Source: Sandaracinobacteroides sp041909755
GTDB taxonomy: Bacteria > Pseudomonadota > Alphaproteobacteria > Sphingomonadales > Sphingomonadaceae
Reading direction: 5' to 3'
Assembly (NCBI RefSeq): GCF_041909755.1
Contig: NZ_JAYRCW010000005.1
Location: forward strand, 1-60,142
Length of the DNA: 60,142 nt
Shown here: positions 46,201 through 54,078 of the stretch, one piece after another
Layout of the letters: each line of letters opens with the position of its first letter
Position numbering within the stretch: the first letter of the stretch is position 1
The notes under the pieces: model-generated
The model's database searches: none
What the model was told of the DNA's origin: nothing
Seen by the model: only the letters and a program-made list of their open reading frames with translations
Made by a program: the position numbers and the translations under genes

Positions 46201-47450
46201 CGCAGCAGCCGACCTTCCGCCACCAGCCCGTCCGCGCCCATCGGCCCACCCTCCGCCGCGAAGCGGATGGTGGTGGCCGTGGCCCGCCAGCGCACATCCG
46301 GATCGGCAACGGGGCCGTCAGCCGTCAGCGTGGCGGCGATCCCCTGCCCGGAAAGCGCGGGCGACACCGTCTGCGGCTGCCGCAAGGTCAGCGCCAGCTG
46401 CACGCCCTCCAGCAGGTTGTCCGTCGTGTCGATGCGCCCGCCGCCTTCCAGCGCCAGCGCATCGGAACCGGCCGCCAGCTTCAGGTCGAACCAGTCCCCG
46501 TCGCGGCTGGCGGTTGCATCCAGCGCAATCGCCGGGGCCGCAAGCGGCGCCAGCGCAGACCCTGCGGGCAGCAGCGGCTGCGGCATCAGCCGGCCGGTCG
46601 CGCGGAACCGGCCATCATCCGCCGACAGCGACAGGTCCGCCAGCTGGGCCGCTGCCTCGCCCTCGCCCATCCGGGCCTCCATCTGCCCGCGCCAGCGGCG
46701 CCAGCTGCCCTTGCCCGCCGCCGTCAGCACCAGCGGCTTTTCCAGCCCGGCGGCGGTCGTTACCAGCCCGCCGGCGGGGGCGCGCAGATCGGCCTCCAGG
46801 TCGAACCGGTCGCGGTCAGGCTCTGCGTCCAGCAGCAGCAGCAGGCGGTCTCCGGCGGTGGCGCGGGCCTGCATGTCCAGCAGCACCCGGCCCGATCGGA
46901 TATCCGCCCGCCCCGTGGCGGCCAGCTCCTCGCGCCGGCCCAGCAGCGGCTCTTCCAGCACGACCTTCGGGAAATCGAACCGCCCCAGCCGCACGTCGAT
47001 GTCGGGCAGGATCGGCTCGTCCGGGTCGCGCGGGTTGATGTTCCACATCCGCAGGATGCGCACCTCCGGCACGTCCAGCCGGTTGATGGACACGATGCGG
47101 CGGACCAGCGTGATCGGTTCCCAGTCCACCTTCGCCAGCGGGATCACCGCCAGCGGGCCGTCCAGATCCTTCACGACCACGTCCACCATTTCAAAGCGCG
47201 ACAGCAGCGATCCGTCGATCCGGCCCACCTCATAGCGGATGCCCGATTCCGGCTGCAGGCCGGAAACGCGGTGCGCCACGAAGGCGCGCCCGCCCGGCGT
47301 TTCCGCCAGCCACCACAGCCCCAGCGGAACGGCCGCCGCCAGCGACAGCGCCAGCAGCAGCAGCGCGCCCAGCAGCCAGCGCCACCAGCTCCGGCGCGGC
47401 GGGCCTTCGAACGGATCGGTGTCCGCTTCGGCTGCCTCCGGCCCGGCCAT
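43230..47450 (-). CDS. tamB: Translocation and assembly module inner-membrane protein TamB
   Basis: A 1406-residue AsmA-like envelope protein. An N-terminal transmembrane anchor (WLLGALLLLALSLAAAVPLG) is followed by a very long beta-rich, largely repetitive periplasmic region that forms a lipid-conducting groove in known homologues. It ends in a DUF490/TamB domain (SGTAGKPDIRFSSSPSLPED, EILSRLLFGSSVADLSVTEA) with the terminal SVNLRYQRER. TamB works with TamA in outer-membrane assembly and phospholipid transport. The start overlaps the tamA stop by one base (TGATG). The length is within the usual range. Confidence 0.95.
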   Translation of the reverse strand: MAGPEAAEADTDPFEGPPRRSWWRWLLGALLLLALSLAAAVPLGLWWLAETPGGRAFVAHRVSGLQPESGIRYEVGRIDGSLLSRFEMVDVVVKDLDGPLAVIPLAKVDWEPITLVRRIVSINRLDVPEVRILRMWNINPRDPDEPILPDIDVRLGRFDFPKVVLEEPLLGRREELAATGRADIRSGRVLLDMQARATAGDRLLLLLDAEPDRDRFDLEADLRAPAGGLVTTAAGLEKPLVLTAAGKGSWRRWRGQMEARMGEGEAAAQLADLSLSADDGRFRATGRLMPQPLLPAGSALAPLAAPAIALDATASRDGDWFDLKLAAGSDALALEGGGRIDTTDNLLEGVQLALTLRQPQTVSPALSGQGIAATLTADGPVADPDVRWRATATTIRFAAEGGPMGADGLVAEGRLLRATQARPMQLPFTARATRLVGLPPETAALLQAPRLSGTLAFANGGLTATGVQLQTTQLTASGSGALAADGRATARVNASVARILVPNLGPVTAQVTADILRPAGAARPSVSGRFDARALGLDNASMKTFLGGLPRVSGGFVLAANGTIAVSNAALASPNLDISGAKASYDPASGRFTLDAQGRSRAYGPFTLTASGTSTAPHATLAMASPGFGFGVTGLVADIAPAPGGLLVTARGDSPQGPLSGRAVIGFGQGQPLSIDIDHAAIAGLEARGRLVQTTAGPFAGTLTVDGQGVDATFDLSAAGAIQQVDMEARARNARIPLEQPIAISKGAARATIRLVPDRPEIQGSFAASGVRRGALVLTDVTGAANLTGQSGVATVTASGRTGDGQAFKASGRVQSVSDGYLFFMDGRMGNLPMKLERPARLVKVEDGWRLMPARLMLPRGQVDMEGRFGAGREIRMSLKDVDLSILDLVSDRWGFGGKANGQIAIRGDAKSRIPVGEANLTITGLQRAGVTGISIPIDVRLSATSDGAGLLLGAKMAWQGNDLGRLVLRVDPGPGETPQERFEQGRLSGGIRYNGPVEPLWALAGLEGQELKGSIAIGADVSGTPTDPVLTGIARGKGLVYRNAAFGTEIVDMAFDGQFGGSVLKLNSITGRANGGTISGSGFVRFGLEQQVDLNVDLSRARLANSDTLEFTLSGPLRLSGQGRKITLSGDLMVDTARVQLVQMETSEIPQLQVRRAGEVRLPEPEPSLRISDIALDVRVRADDRVLVEGMGLESTWRGDIRVRGTAAAPQFIGTATLVRGEFSFAGSSFDLTSGRVGFNGRPLDSSLNIQAQTQAEEVTAFVTISGTAGKPDIRFSSSPSLPEDEILSRLLFGSSVADLSVTEAVQLATAIAGLQSGVDTMGKIRRSVGVDRLRLVGDNAQTGMGTGIAIGKRLTRNIYVEVLTDSQGNTLTTVQLTLSRIWSVLLEVSSVGNSSVNLRYQRER

Positions 47451-49507
47451 CAGAAGGCCTGTCCGATCGAGATATAGAGCGCGAAGGGCGGGTCCAGCGG
47501 GCCCCGGTTCAGCGCCCGCGCCACGTCGATACGGATCGGCCCGAAGCTGGTGAAGTATCGCGCGCCCACGCCCGCGCCGAAGCGCATGTCGCTGAAGCTG
47601 GGGCCGGGATCGGCATTCACCGAACCCGCGTCCACGAAGCCGACCACGCCGAAGTCGCCGAAGCGGTGGCGCACCTCCACGCTGGATTCGAACAGCCCAC
47701 GCCCGCCCACAGGCCGCCCGTTCACCCCCAGCGAGCCGACGGACTGGTAATCATAGCCGCGCACCGATCCGCCGCCGCCGGCATAGAGGCGGCGGGTGGG
47801 CGCGATGTTGAACAGGTCCGCCCCGAAGATGGCGCCGGCGCGCGCCCGTCCCGCCAGCACCGTCTTGTCGGCGACGCTCTTGTAGGCGCTGCCTTCCAGG
47901 AACGTCCGCGCATAGGTCTCGATCCGCGAGCCTTCGCGGGACACCTCCGGGTTCACATCCACCCGCAGCCGATAGCCAGATGTCGGGTCCAGAAGATCGT
48001 TTGACCGGTCATACCCCACCCACAGCGGCAGGCTCGCGAACAGGAAGTCACGACGCCGGGCATCCGGATCCAGATCCTTCGTCAGCCCCTTGCCCCGTTC
48101 GCGCGAAATGCCCAGCCCGAAGGCCGCATTCCAGGTCCAGCGCTTCTGCCAGATCGGGGTGGAGGCCCGGCCGATGCCGACGCCGACCAGGAACTGCTGC
48201 GCTGAATAGGCGGCCGGGTCCAGGTTGGCGACTTCCGCCGTCGCCTCGAAGCTGCGGTCGCGCTGGCCGAAATTGCTCTTCAGCAGCTCGGCAGAGGCGC
48301 GCTGCTCCTCGGTGCCCAGCACGACCCGCGCCGTCAGCATGCCTTCGGGCGGATGGAAGTTGCGGTGCCGCCAGCTCCCCTCCATCCGGAAGCCCTCTTC
48401 CGTCGCGTACCCGATCTGCCCGGTCAGCAGCCGCTGCGGCCCGCGGTTGCCCTGCACCTGCATTTCCGCCACGGCGCGGCCTTCCGCATCCCGCACGCCC
48501 GTATCCACCGCCTTCACGGTGACGCCGCCGAACTGCTGGGTGGCGATCAGCGCGCGGCGGAAATCGTCGACAAGCCGGGCGTCATAGGGCTGGCCCGGCG
48601 TGAAGCGGGCGATCACGCGGGCATGGGCTTCGTCGAACGGACGATAGCCGGTCAGCTTGATGTCGCCGAACACGCCTTCGGGGCCCAGATCCCCCGTCAG
48701 CAGATAGGTGCCCGTCGGGGCGTCGGCATCCAGAACCACGTCGCGCACGCCGATTTCCGCAAAGGGGTATCCGCTGCTGTTCAGCTTCAGCAGCAGCGCG
48801 CCTTCCGCTTCCTCCACGGCGGCGGCGCGGATCGGATCGCCCACCTGCAGGCCGAAGCCGTCGGCCAGATGCGACCGGTCGTCCGGGATCAGGTCCAGCA
48901 CGATCTGGCGCCAGCTATAGCGTTCGCCCGGCACCACGATCAGCCGAATCTCGGCCTGGCCCTGGGTCTCGAAATCGCTCTCCACCGCCACCGTGGCGCT
49001 GTACCAGCCTTCGGAGAACAGGAGCCGCTGCATCAGCTGCTTGTCGGCGTTCGCGCGCGAAGCCAGCTGGGCGGCGGTCGCAGGGCGGTTCTGCCCCCGG
49101 TGCAGGGCAGACAGGCGGCGGAAACTGGAATCGAGCCCGGTTTCCGCCAGCCCGTCGACCGACACGCGATAGCGAACGCCGTCCTGATGTGCTGCCACGA
49201 AGGTGAAATCGGTGCGCGGCGCGGGATCGAAGGTGGCAAGCGGCGGCAGCGGCGCCATCAGCGCCGGCTCGATCGGATCGACCGGCGGCAGCACGATCGG
49301 GTCACCCGTTTCCTCGCCCGCCGCCGCGTCCACTTCCGGGATCGGCGGCAGCGGGGCGAACAGGTCATCCTCTGCCGGCAACTGCTGCGCCAGTGCAGGC
49401 GGGGCGACGGCCAGCAGCCCCGCCAGAATGGCGGGCACACCCCGGACAGCTGGCAGGCGGCGCAATATCACGGCGCCAGACAAAGACGGGTCTTGGCGCA
49501 AAGGCAA
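47450..49507 (-). CDS. tamA: Outer-membrane assembly protein TamA (BamA/Omp85 family)
   Basis: A 685-residue Omp85 protein. The signal peptide region includes ILAGLLAVAPPALAQ. After a Pro/Asp-rich stretch there are POTRA domains (YRVSVDGLAETGLDSSFRRL, RLIVVPGERYSWRQIVLDLI, GPEGVFGDIKLTGYRPFDEA), then a 16-strand barrel with LYAGGGGSVRGYDYQ, the VRGY/F signature of Omp85 proteins, and a C-terminal aromatic end (ALYISIGQAF). It pairs with tamB, immediately downstream. A 99-bp gap separates it from the divergent cyclophilin gene. Confidence 0.95.
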   Translation of the reverse strand: MPLRQDPSLSGAVILRRLPAVRGVPAILAGLLAVAPPALAQQLPAEDDLFAPLPPIPEVDAAAGEETGDPIVLPPVDPIEPALMAPLPPLATFDPAPRTDFTFVAAHQDGVRYRVSVDGLAETGLDSSFRRLSALHRGQNRPATAAQLASRANADKQLMQRLLFSEGWYSATVAVESDFETQGQAEIRLIVVPGERYSWRQIVLDLIPDDRSHLADGFGLQVGDPIRAAAVEEAEGALLLKLNSSGYPFAEIGVRDVVLDADAPTGTYLLTGDLGPEGVFGDIKLTGYRPFDEAHARVIARFTPGQPYDARLVDDFRRALIATQQFGGVTVKAVDTGVRDAEGRAVAEMQVQGNRGPQRLLTGQIGYATEEGFRMEGSWRHRNFHPPEGMLTARVVLGTEEQRASAELLKSNFGQRDRSFEATAEVANLDPAAYSAQQFLVGVGIGRASTPIWQKRWTWNAAFGLGISRERGKGLTKDLDPDARRRDFLFASLPLWVGYDRSNDLLDPTSGYRLRVDVNPEVSREGSRIETYARTFLEGSAYKSVADKTVLAGRARAGAIFGADLFNIAPTRRLYAGGGGSVRGYDYQSVGSLGVNGRPVGGRGLFESSVEVRHRFGDFGVVGFVDAGSVNADPGPSFSDMRFGAGVGARYFTSFGPIRIDVARALNRGPLDPPFALYISIGQAF

Positions 49508-49606
49508 GGGGTTCGGGCCGGAATCCGGGGCGGATTGCGGCCGGCGGGGCTGGCGGGCGGGCGCATCCGGGGCTAGGGCGCGGCTTCAATCAGGAAAGGA
49601 TCGAAC

Positions 49607-50053
49607 ATGGCCGACACGCTGAAGCTGACCACCGAAACCGGGGAGGTGACCATCCGGCTGCGCCCGGATCTGGCCCCGAACCATGTGGCGCGGATCGTGG
49701 AGCTGGCCGACAGCGGCTTCTACGACGGCGTCGTCTTTCACCGCGTGATCCCCGGCTTCATGGCGCAGGGCGGATGCCCGAACGGGCGCGGCACGGGCGG
49801 TTCCAGCCTGCCGGATCTGAAGCAGGAATTTTCCGCCGAACCGCATGTGCGCGGCACCTGCTCCATGGCGCGCACCTCGAACCCCGACAGCGCCAACAGC
49901 CAGTTCTTCATCTGCTTCGACGACGCCCGCTTCCTGGATCGCCAGTACACGGTGTGGGGCGAAGTGATCGAGGGCATGGAGCATATCGATGCGCTGCCCA
50001 AGGGCGAACCCCCGCGCGCGCCCGGCCGCATCGTCTCGATGAAGAGCGCCTGA
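49607..50053 (+). CDS. Cyclophilin-type peptidyl-prolyl isomerase
   Basis: A 148-residue cytoplasmic cyclophilin, MADTLKLTTETGEVTIRLRP, after an AGGAAAGGA ribosome binding site. The active-site blocks GVVFHRVIPGFMAQGGCPNG, GTCSMARTSNPDSANSQFFI and the YTVWGEVIEGMEHIDAL segment are present. It catalyses cis-trans isomerisation of Xaa-Pro bonds during folding. There is no signal peptide, so it resembles PpiB rather than PpiA. The region after its stop contains homopolymer runs and an assembly gap. Confidence 0.95.
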   Translation: MADTLKLTTETGEVTIRLRPDLAPNHVARIVELADSGFYDGVVFHRVIPGFMAQGGCPNGRGTGGSSLPDLKQEFSAEPHVRGTCSMARTSNPDSANSQFFICFDDARFLDRQYTVWGEVIEGMEHIDALPKGEPPRAPGRIVSMKSA

Positions 50054-50155
50054 AGACGCGTCGGCGGCCCCCCCCCGGCGGGCCCCCCCCACAAAACCTG
50101 AACACCTACCCCAGANNNNNNNNNNGCCCGCCGGGCGGGCGCCGCCGATCACAGT
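50054..50155. other. Low-quality intergenic stretch with a 10-base N gap
   Basis: Runs of nine and eight C, then the unusual A-rich text ACAAAACCTGAACACC, are followed by 10 Ns (50116-50125) and by the palindrome GCCCGCCGGGCGGGC (50126-50140). The Ns are a gap placeholder; the true length is unknown. A strong GC hairpin, possibly a bidirectional terminator of the convergent genes, probably caused the assembly break. Confidence 0.9.
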
Positions 50156-50596
50156 TCAGCGCTTCGCCTTGATCGTCCGCCCATCAGCGGTGGACAGCGT
50201 CAGCACATCGGCGGCCACGGAATAGCTCTTCACGTCGCCCAGCGTCTTCAGGAACAGCCCTTCCTGCTGCATCAGCGGATCGGGGCAGGCCATCATCGTG
50301 GACGCCATCTGGGAAAACTCCAGCTTCAGCCCGTCTGCGGAAACCGTGTAGCCGCCCATGAAGCGGTTGCAGCTGCCGGCGCCGGCCACGCGGCCGTCTT
50401 CGAACTTGATCGACGGCGTGGAGCCAGCGACGATCGGGGCGCCGCCGATCTCGAACACCTTCCACTCATCCCCCAGCAGCGCGGCGCCGCCCGTGGGCGC
50501 CGGGGCGGCCGGCTTCGTCTCCGGCGTCCCGGACGAGGCGCACCCCGTCATCGTGGCGAGGGCAAGCCCTGCGGCGGCGAGAATCTGTAGGCGCAT
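50156..50596 (-). CDS. META-domain (HslJ-like) lipoprotein
   Basis: A 146-residue lipoprotein starting at MRLQILAAAGLALATMTGCA (ATG at 50596), with lipobox MTGC. The mature part has one META/DUF306 domain (about residues 45-140) with the hallmark GAGSCNRFMGGYTVSADGLK and FSQMASTMMACPDPLMQQE. HslJ-type proteins are linked to novobiocin resistance and heat stress in E. coli; the role here is unknown. It follows the DUF4239 and mscL genes on the same strand. Confidence 0.9.
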   Translation of the reverse strand: MRLQILAAAGLALATMTGCASSGTPETKPAAPAPTGGAALLGDEWKVFEIGGAPIVAGSTPSIKFEDGRVAGAGSCNRFMGGYTVSADGLKLEFSQMASTMMACPDPLMQQEGLFLKTLGDVKSYSVAADVLTLSTADGRTIKAKR

Positions 50597-50624
50597 CTCT
50601 GTCTCCTGCTCGTTCGTGTGTCGG

Positions 50625-51428
50625 TCATTGTCTCGGCCTCGAAAGCCGGGTTTCGTGCAGCTGCTTCTCGACATCCAGCAACGGCCCCATCGGCGTCAGG
50701 ATCGTGCCGGATCGCGGCCGGTTCAGGTCCGCGATCAGCAGCAGAACCAGCGTCAGCAGCAGGATCAGCTCTGTCGAGGCCATGAAATGCGCGCCGACGC
50801 TGCGGTCGCTGACATAGCCGATCAGCACAAGGCTCGCGATGGGAAACAGGATCAGCAGCACCACCAGCGTGCCGGGCAGCCGGTTGGCCAGCGCGGCGTC
50901 GCGGCTGGAGGCAGCGTCGAACATCTGGTTCGCGCTCTGCACCAGCAGGATGCGGACAGCGGTGTCGGGCACGCGCGGCCCCACCTCCATCATATGGCTC
51001 CACATCCGGGCGGCAGCCTTTCCGGTCTGCTCCCGCGCGGCGGCCACCGCGTCGGCCGATTCGCCCTGTGCGCCCACGGTGATCCGCGCCGTCAGATAGC
51101 GATCCAGCTCGTCGAGCGTCGCCGACCGGAGGTCGGCGGGCATCAGGTCCGTGCGATAGAGGAAGGTGCCGATCGCATTGGCCTCGTCCACCGTCGCCGT
51201 CCGCCGGCCGTCATAGCGGGCGACCGCCATCGAAACCGTGAAACCCAGCAGCAGCGCCAGAAGCCCCAGCGAGGCCGAGACGATGAGGCCCGGATCCTTG
51301 CTGTCATCCGGTTGCGACCGGGCGCGCAGCCAGCGTCCCGAAAGCGCCGCCAGCCAGAAAATGACGAAGAAGCTCGCCCCCAGCAGCCACAGGGGCATGG
51401 ACTCCAGCGTGCGGATCAGCAGGTCCAC
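50625..51428 (-). CDS. DUF4239 (bestrophin-like) membrane protein
   Basis: A 267-residue integral membrane protein with four predicted transmembrane helices in two pairs: residues about 10-30 and 48-68 (LIVSASLGLLALLLGFTVSM), then two near the C-terminus (TLVVLLILFPIASLVLIGYV, STELILLLTLVLLLIADLNR). The soluble central segment contains VDEANAIGTFLYRTDLMP, typical of DUF4239 proteins. Possible channel activity is inferred only from the distant bestrophin-like label. It starts 3 bp after mscL, so it is probably co-transcribed with that osmotic channel. Confidence 0.82.
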   Translation of the reverse strand: MDLLIRTLESMPLWLLGASFFVIFWLAALSGRWLRARSQPDDSKDPGLIVSASLGLLALLLGFTVSMAVARYDGRRTATVDEANAIGTFLYRTDLMPADLRSATLDELDRYLTARITVGAQGESADAVAAAREQTGKAAARMWSHMMEVGPRVPDTAVRILLVQSANQMFDAASSRDAALANRLPGTLVVLLILFPIASLVLIGYVSDRSVGAHFMASTELILLLTLVLLLIADLNRPRSGTILTPMGPLLDVEKQLHETRLSRPRQ

Positions 51429-51431
51429 GGC

Positions 51432-51860
51432 CTATTTCTTCAGGCTGTCGCGGATCTCGCGCAGCAGCAGCACATCCTCCGGCGTTTCCGGGGCGGCGGC
51501 GGCCGGCGCGCTCTTCGCAAAGAAGCGGTTGGCATGCTTCACAATCAGGAACACGGCGAACGCCAGGATCACGAAGTTGATGATCGCCGTCAGGAAGGCG
51601 CCATAGCCCAGCATGGGGACGCCCGCCGCCTTCAGCGCGGCATAGTCCACCGCCTTGCCCTGCAGCTCGGCCGGGATCGGCCCCAGCCTCAGATAGTTTT
51701 CGGTGAAGTCGGCGCTGCCCGTCACCAACGACAGCAGCGGCATGATCACATCTTCCGTCAGCGACTTCACGATGGTGCCGAACGCGCCCCCGATGATCAC
51801 GCCGACGGCGAGGTCCAGCACATTGCCCCGGGCAATAAAGGCCTTGAATTCGTTGAGCAT
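51432..51860 (-). CDS. mscL: Large-conductance mechanosensitive channel MscL
   Basis: A 142-residue protein of the normal MscL size. N-terminal amphipathic helix MLNEFKAFIARGNVLDLAVG, the pore-lining TM1 VIIGGAFGTIVKSLTEDVIM (GAFG constriction), a periplasmic loop, TM2 (YGAFLTAIINFVILAFAVFL) and the C-terminal helical bundle EDVLLLREIRDSLKK. It releases solutes during hypo-osmotic shock. It is the first gene of a three-gene minus-strand run with the DUF4239 and META genes, divergent from lemA. Confidence 0.96.
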   Translation of the reverse strand: MLNEFKAFIARGNVLDLAVGVIIGGAFGTIVKSLTEDVIMPLLSLVTGSADFTENYLRLGPIPAELQGKAVDYAALKAAGVPMLGYGAFLTAIINFVILAFAVFLIVKHANRFFAKSAPAAAAPETPEDVLLLREIRDSLKK

Positions 51861-52009
51861 GGCAGACCCCTCTTCCGTTCCCGCGCCAGATGAACCCAGC
51901 CGCGGCGCAAGCGCAAGCGGAAACCGCCGGATGCAACGCCGCTCTTGACGCCGCAGGGCGTTCGGGGCCTTATCCGCGCCGGAAATTCACAGGTCCGGGG
52001 GTCTTATCC

Positions 52010-52594
52010 ATGCGCATCGTCCGTCTCGCCCTGCCTCTTGTCGCGGCCCTGTCGCTCAGCGCCTGCGGCATCAACTCCATTCCCACCAAGGAAGAGGGCG
52101 TGAACGCCTCCTGGGGGGAAGTGGAAAACCAGTATCAGCGCCGGGCAGACCTGATCCCCAATCTCGTCGCCACCGTGCAGGGCTATGCCAAGCAGGAACA
52201 GGATGTGCTGGTGGGCGTGACGGAGGCGCGCGCGAAGGCCACCTCGATCCAGCTGAACGCGCAGGATCTGTCAGATCCGGCGAAGGTCGCGGCCTTCAGC
52301 CAGGCGCAGGATGGCCTGTCGTCCGCGCTGTCGCGCCTGATGGTGGTGGTGGAAAAATATCCCGAGCTGAAGTCGGACCAGAATTTCCTGGCGCTGCAAT
52401 CGCAGCTGGAAGGCACGGAAAACCGCATCTCGGTCGCCCGGCGCGACTATAACGAGGCGGTGCGCCAGTATAATGTGGAAATCCGCACATTCCCCTCGAT
52501 CATCGCCGCCAAGACCATCTATGGCGCCACCCCGAAGGAGCCGTTCAAGGCCACCGCCGCGAACGCCGAGCAAGCGCCGCAAGTGAAGTTCTGA
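52010..52594 (+). CDS. lemA: LemA family lipoprotein
   Basis: A 194-residue protein starting MRIVRLALPLVAALSLSACG (ATG at 52010), with lipobox LSAC rather than the plain membrane anchor of many LemA proteins. The LemA coiled/helical core follows: EVENQYQRRADLIPNLVATV, GYAKQEQDVLVGVTEARAKA, RLMVVVEKYPELKSDQNFLA, SQLEGTENRISVARRDYNEA and VRQYNVEIRTFPS. It is followed after 2 bp by two TPM-domain genes, a widespread operon partner. Its role is unknown but is thought to concern envelope stress or proteolysis. Confidence 0.94.
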   Translation: MRIVRLALPLVAALSLSACGINSIPTKEEGVNASWGEVENQYQRRADLIPNLVATVQGYAKQEQDVLVGVTEARAKATSIQLNAQDLSDPAKVAAFSQAQDGLSSALSRLMVVVEKYPELKSDQNFLALQSQLEGTENRISVARRDYNEAVRQYNVEIRTFPSIIAAKTIYGATPKEPFKATAANAEQAPQVKF

Positions 52595-52596
52595 CG

Positions 52597-53388
52597 ATGC
52601 GGCGCCTTCTGGCGCTGATGCTGATGCTCCTCGCCGCGCCGCTCGCGGCGCAGGAGTTTCCGGCGCTGACGGGCCGCGTGGTGGACGCCGCCAACATCCT
52701 GCCGCCAGAGGTGGAGGCGCAAATCGCCGCCCGGTCCGAAGCGATCGAGAAGCAGACGACCGCCCAGCTGGTGGTGGCGACGGTGCCCAGCCTCCAGGGC
52801 TATGAGATCGAGGATTATGGCTATCGCCTCGGCCGCCACTGGGGCATCGGCCAGAAGCGCGAAGTCGGCAAGGATGGAAATGCCGCTGGCGACAACGGCG
52901 TCATCCTGCTCGTCGCGCCCAACGAGCGGCGGGTGCGGATCGAGGTGGGCTATGGCCTGGAACCCATCCTGACCGACGCGCTCTCCTCCGTGATCATCCA
53001 GCGCGCCATCCTGCCCGAATTCAAGGCCGGCAACATGCCCGCGGGCGTGCTGGCCGGCTTCGACGCCATCGCGAAACAGGTGGAATTGCCTGCGGACGAG
53101 GCGGCGCAGAATGTCGCCAACGCCGAACGGCAGGCGGCCGCAGGCGACGACGAAGGCTTCCCCTTCAACCTCATCTTCTTCCTCATCATCCTCGCCATCT
53201 GGATGATCATGGCGTCGCGCCGCTCGAAGGGCGGGCGGCGCGCCCGGCGCGGCGGCCCGATCGTGATCTGGGGCCCCGGCATGGGCGGCGGCGGCTGGGG
53301 CGGCGGCGGCGGCGGATGGGGTGGCGGCGGCGGCTTCGGCGGCGGCGGCGGCGGTTTCGGCGGCGGGGGGGCCAGCGGCGGATGGTGA
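52597..53388 (+). CDS. TPM-domain protein with Gly-rich tail (YgcG-like)
   Basis: A 263-residue secreted membrane protein: signal peptide MRRLLALMLMLLAAPLAAQ; TPM domain about residues 22-150 (GRVVDAANILPPEVEAQIAA, RHWGIGQKREVGKDGNAAGD, NGVILLVAPNERRVRIEVGY); a transmembrane helix (NLIFFLIILAIWMIMA); a basic RRSKGGRRARRGG patch; and a C-terminal tail almost entirely Gly, Trp and Phe. Such tails are common in this family. Its stop overlaps the start of the next TPM gene. The proposed role of the domain is phosphatase or photosystem-repair-like; it is unproven here. Confidence 0.93.
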   Translation: MRRLLALMLMLLAAPLAAQEFPALTGRVVDAANILPPEVEAQIAARSEAIEKQTTAQLVVATVPSLQGYEIEDYGYRLGRHWGIGQKREVGKDGNAAGDNGVILLVAPNERRVRIEVGYGLEPILTDALSSVIIQRAILPEFKAGNMPAGVLAGFDAIAKQVELPADEAAQNVANAERQAAAGDDEGFPFNLIFFLIILAIWMIMASRRSKGGRRARRGGPIVIWGPGMGGGGWGGGGGGWGGGGGFGGGGGGFGGGGASGGW

Positions 53389-54056
53389 TGATCGCCCAGC
53401 CGGATGAAGCCCGCATCGCAGCCGCCATCGAGGCGGCCGAGGCGCACAGTTCGGGCGAGATCGTCTGCACGCTCTCCACCGAACGGCACCGCTATGTGGA
53501 ATGGGTGCTGGCGCTGGCGGCCGCCTTCGCCTTCGTCGTGCCGCTCGTCTCCACCATGGCGGGCTTCGGCCCCAGCGCCTGGGCCGCGCTCGCCGGCATC
53601 TGGCAGGCCGAACCGCTGACGGACCTGCAGACAGTGGAAATCTACGCCCTCGCGCAGGTCTGCCTGCTGATCCTCGCCACGCTGGCGCTCTGGTGGTCCC
53701 CGCTCGCCCAGCGCTACGCCCCGCTCTCCATGCGGCGCGAACGGGTGCATGAAATCGCGCTCAAGCAGTTCCTCACCCGCGGCATTCACCTCACCCAGAA
53801 CCGGACCGGCGTGCTCCTCCACGCCTCTCTGGAAGACCATGTGGTGGAAGTGATCGCCGACGAGGAAATCTACCGCCGCGTGCCCGATGAACATTGGGGC
53901 GAAACCGCCGCCGCCCTGCTGGCCGGCATCCGCCGGGGCGACATCGCCCAGGGCTTCGTGGACGGAATCGCCATGGCCGGCGGCGTGCTCGCCACCCACT
54001 TCCCCCCGCGCGACGACAACCCGGACGAACTGCCGAACCGGCTGCTGCTGGTCTAG
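53382..54056 (+). CDS. Second TPM-domain membrane protein
   Basis: A 224-residue protein (ATG at 53382, alternative ATG at 53388). It lacks a signal peptide. A short N-terminal portion with EARIAAAIEAAEAHSSGEIV (TPM-type) is interrupted by two transmembrane helices (VEWVLALAAAFAFVVPLVST and EIYALAQVCLLILATLALWW). The C-terminal half contains ALKQFLTRGIHLTQNRTGVL, EDHVVEVIADEEIYRRVPDE and IRRGDIAQGFVDGIAMAGGV, the conserved end of TPM domains. It is translationally coupled to the preceding TPM gene, completing a lemA-TPM-TPM operon. Confidence 0.88.
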   Translation: MVMIAQPDEARIAAAIEAAEAHSSGEIVCTLSTERHRYVEWVLALAAAFAFVVPLVSTMAGFGPSAWAALAGIWQAEPLTDLQTVEIYALAQVCLLILATLALWWSPLAQRYAPLSMRRERVHEIALKQFLTRGIHLTQNRTGVLLHASLEDHVVEVIADEEIYRRVPDEHWGETAAALLAGIRRGDIAQGFVDGIAMAGGVLATHFPPRDDNPDELPNRLLLV

Positions 54057-54078
54057 GGCGCGAATAGGCCGGCAACGC

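Noticed and set aside
53280..53385. A GGC-rich simple repeat as an independent element
   Set aside because: It is the coding sequence for the Gly-rich tail of the TPM protein, in frame and typical of that family.
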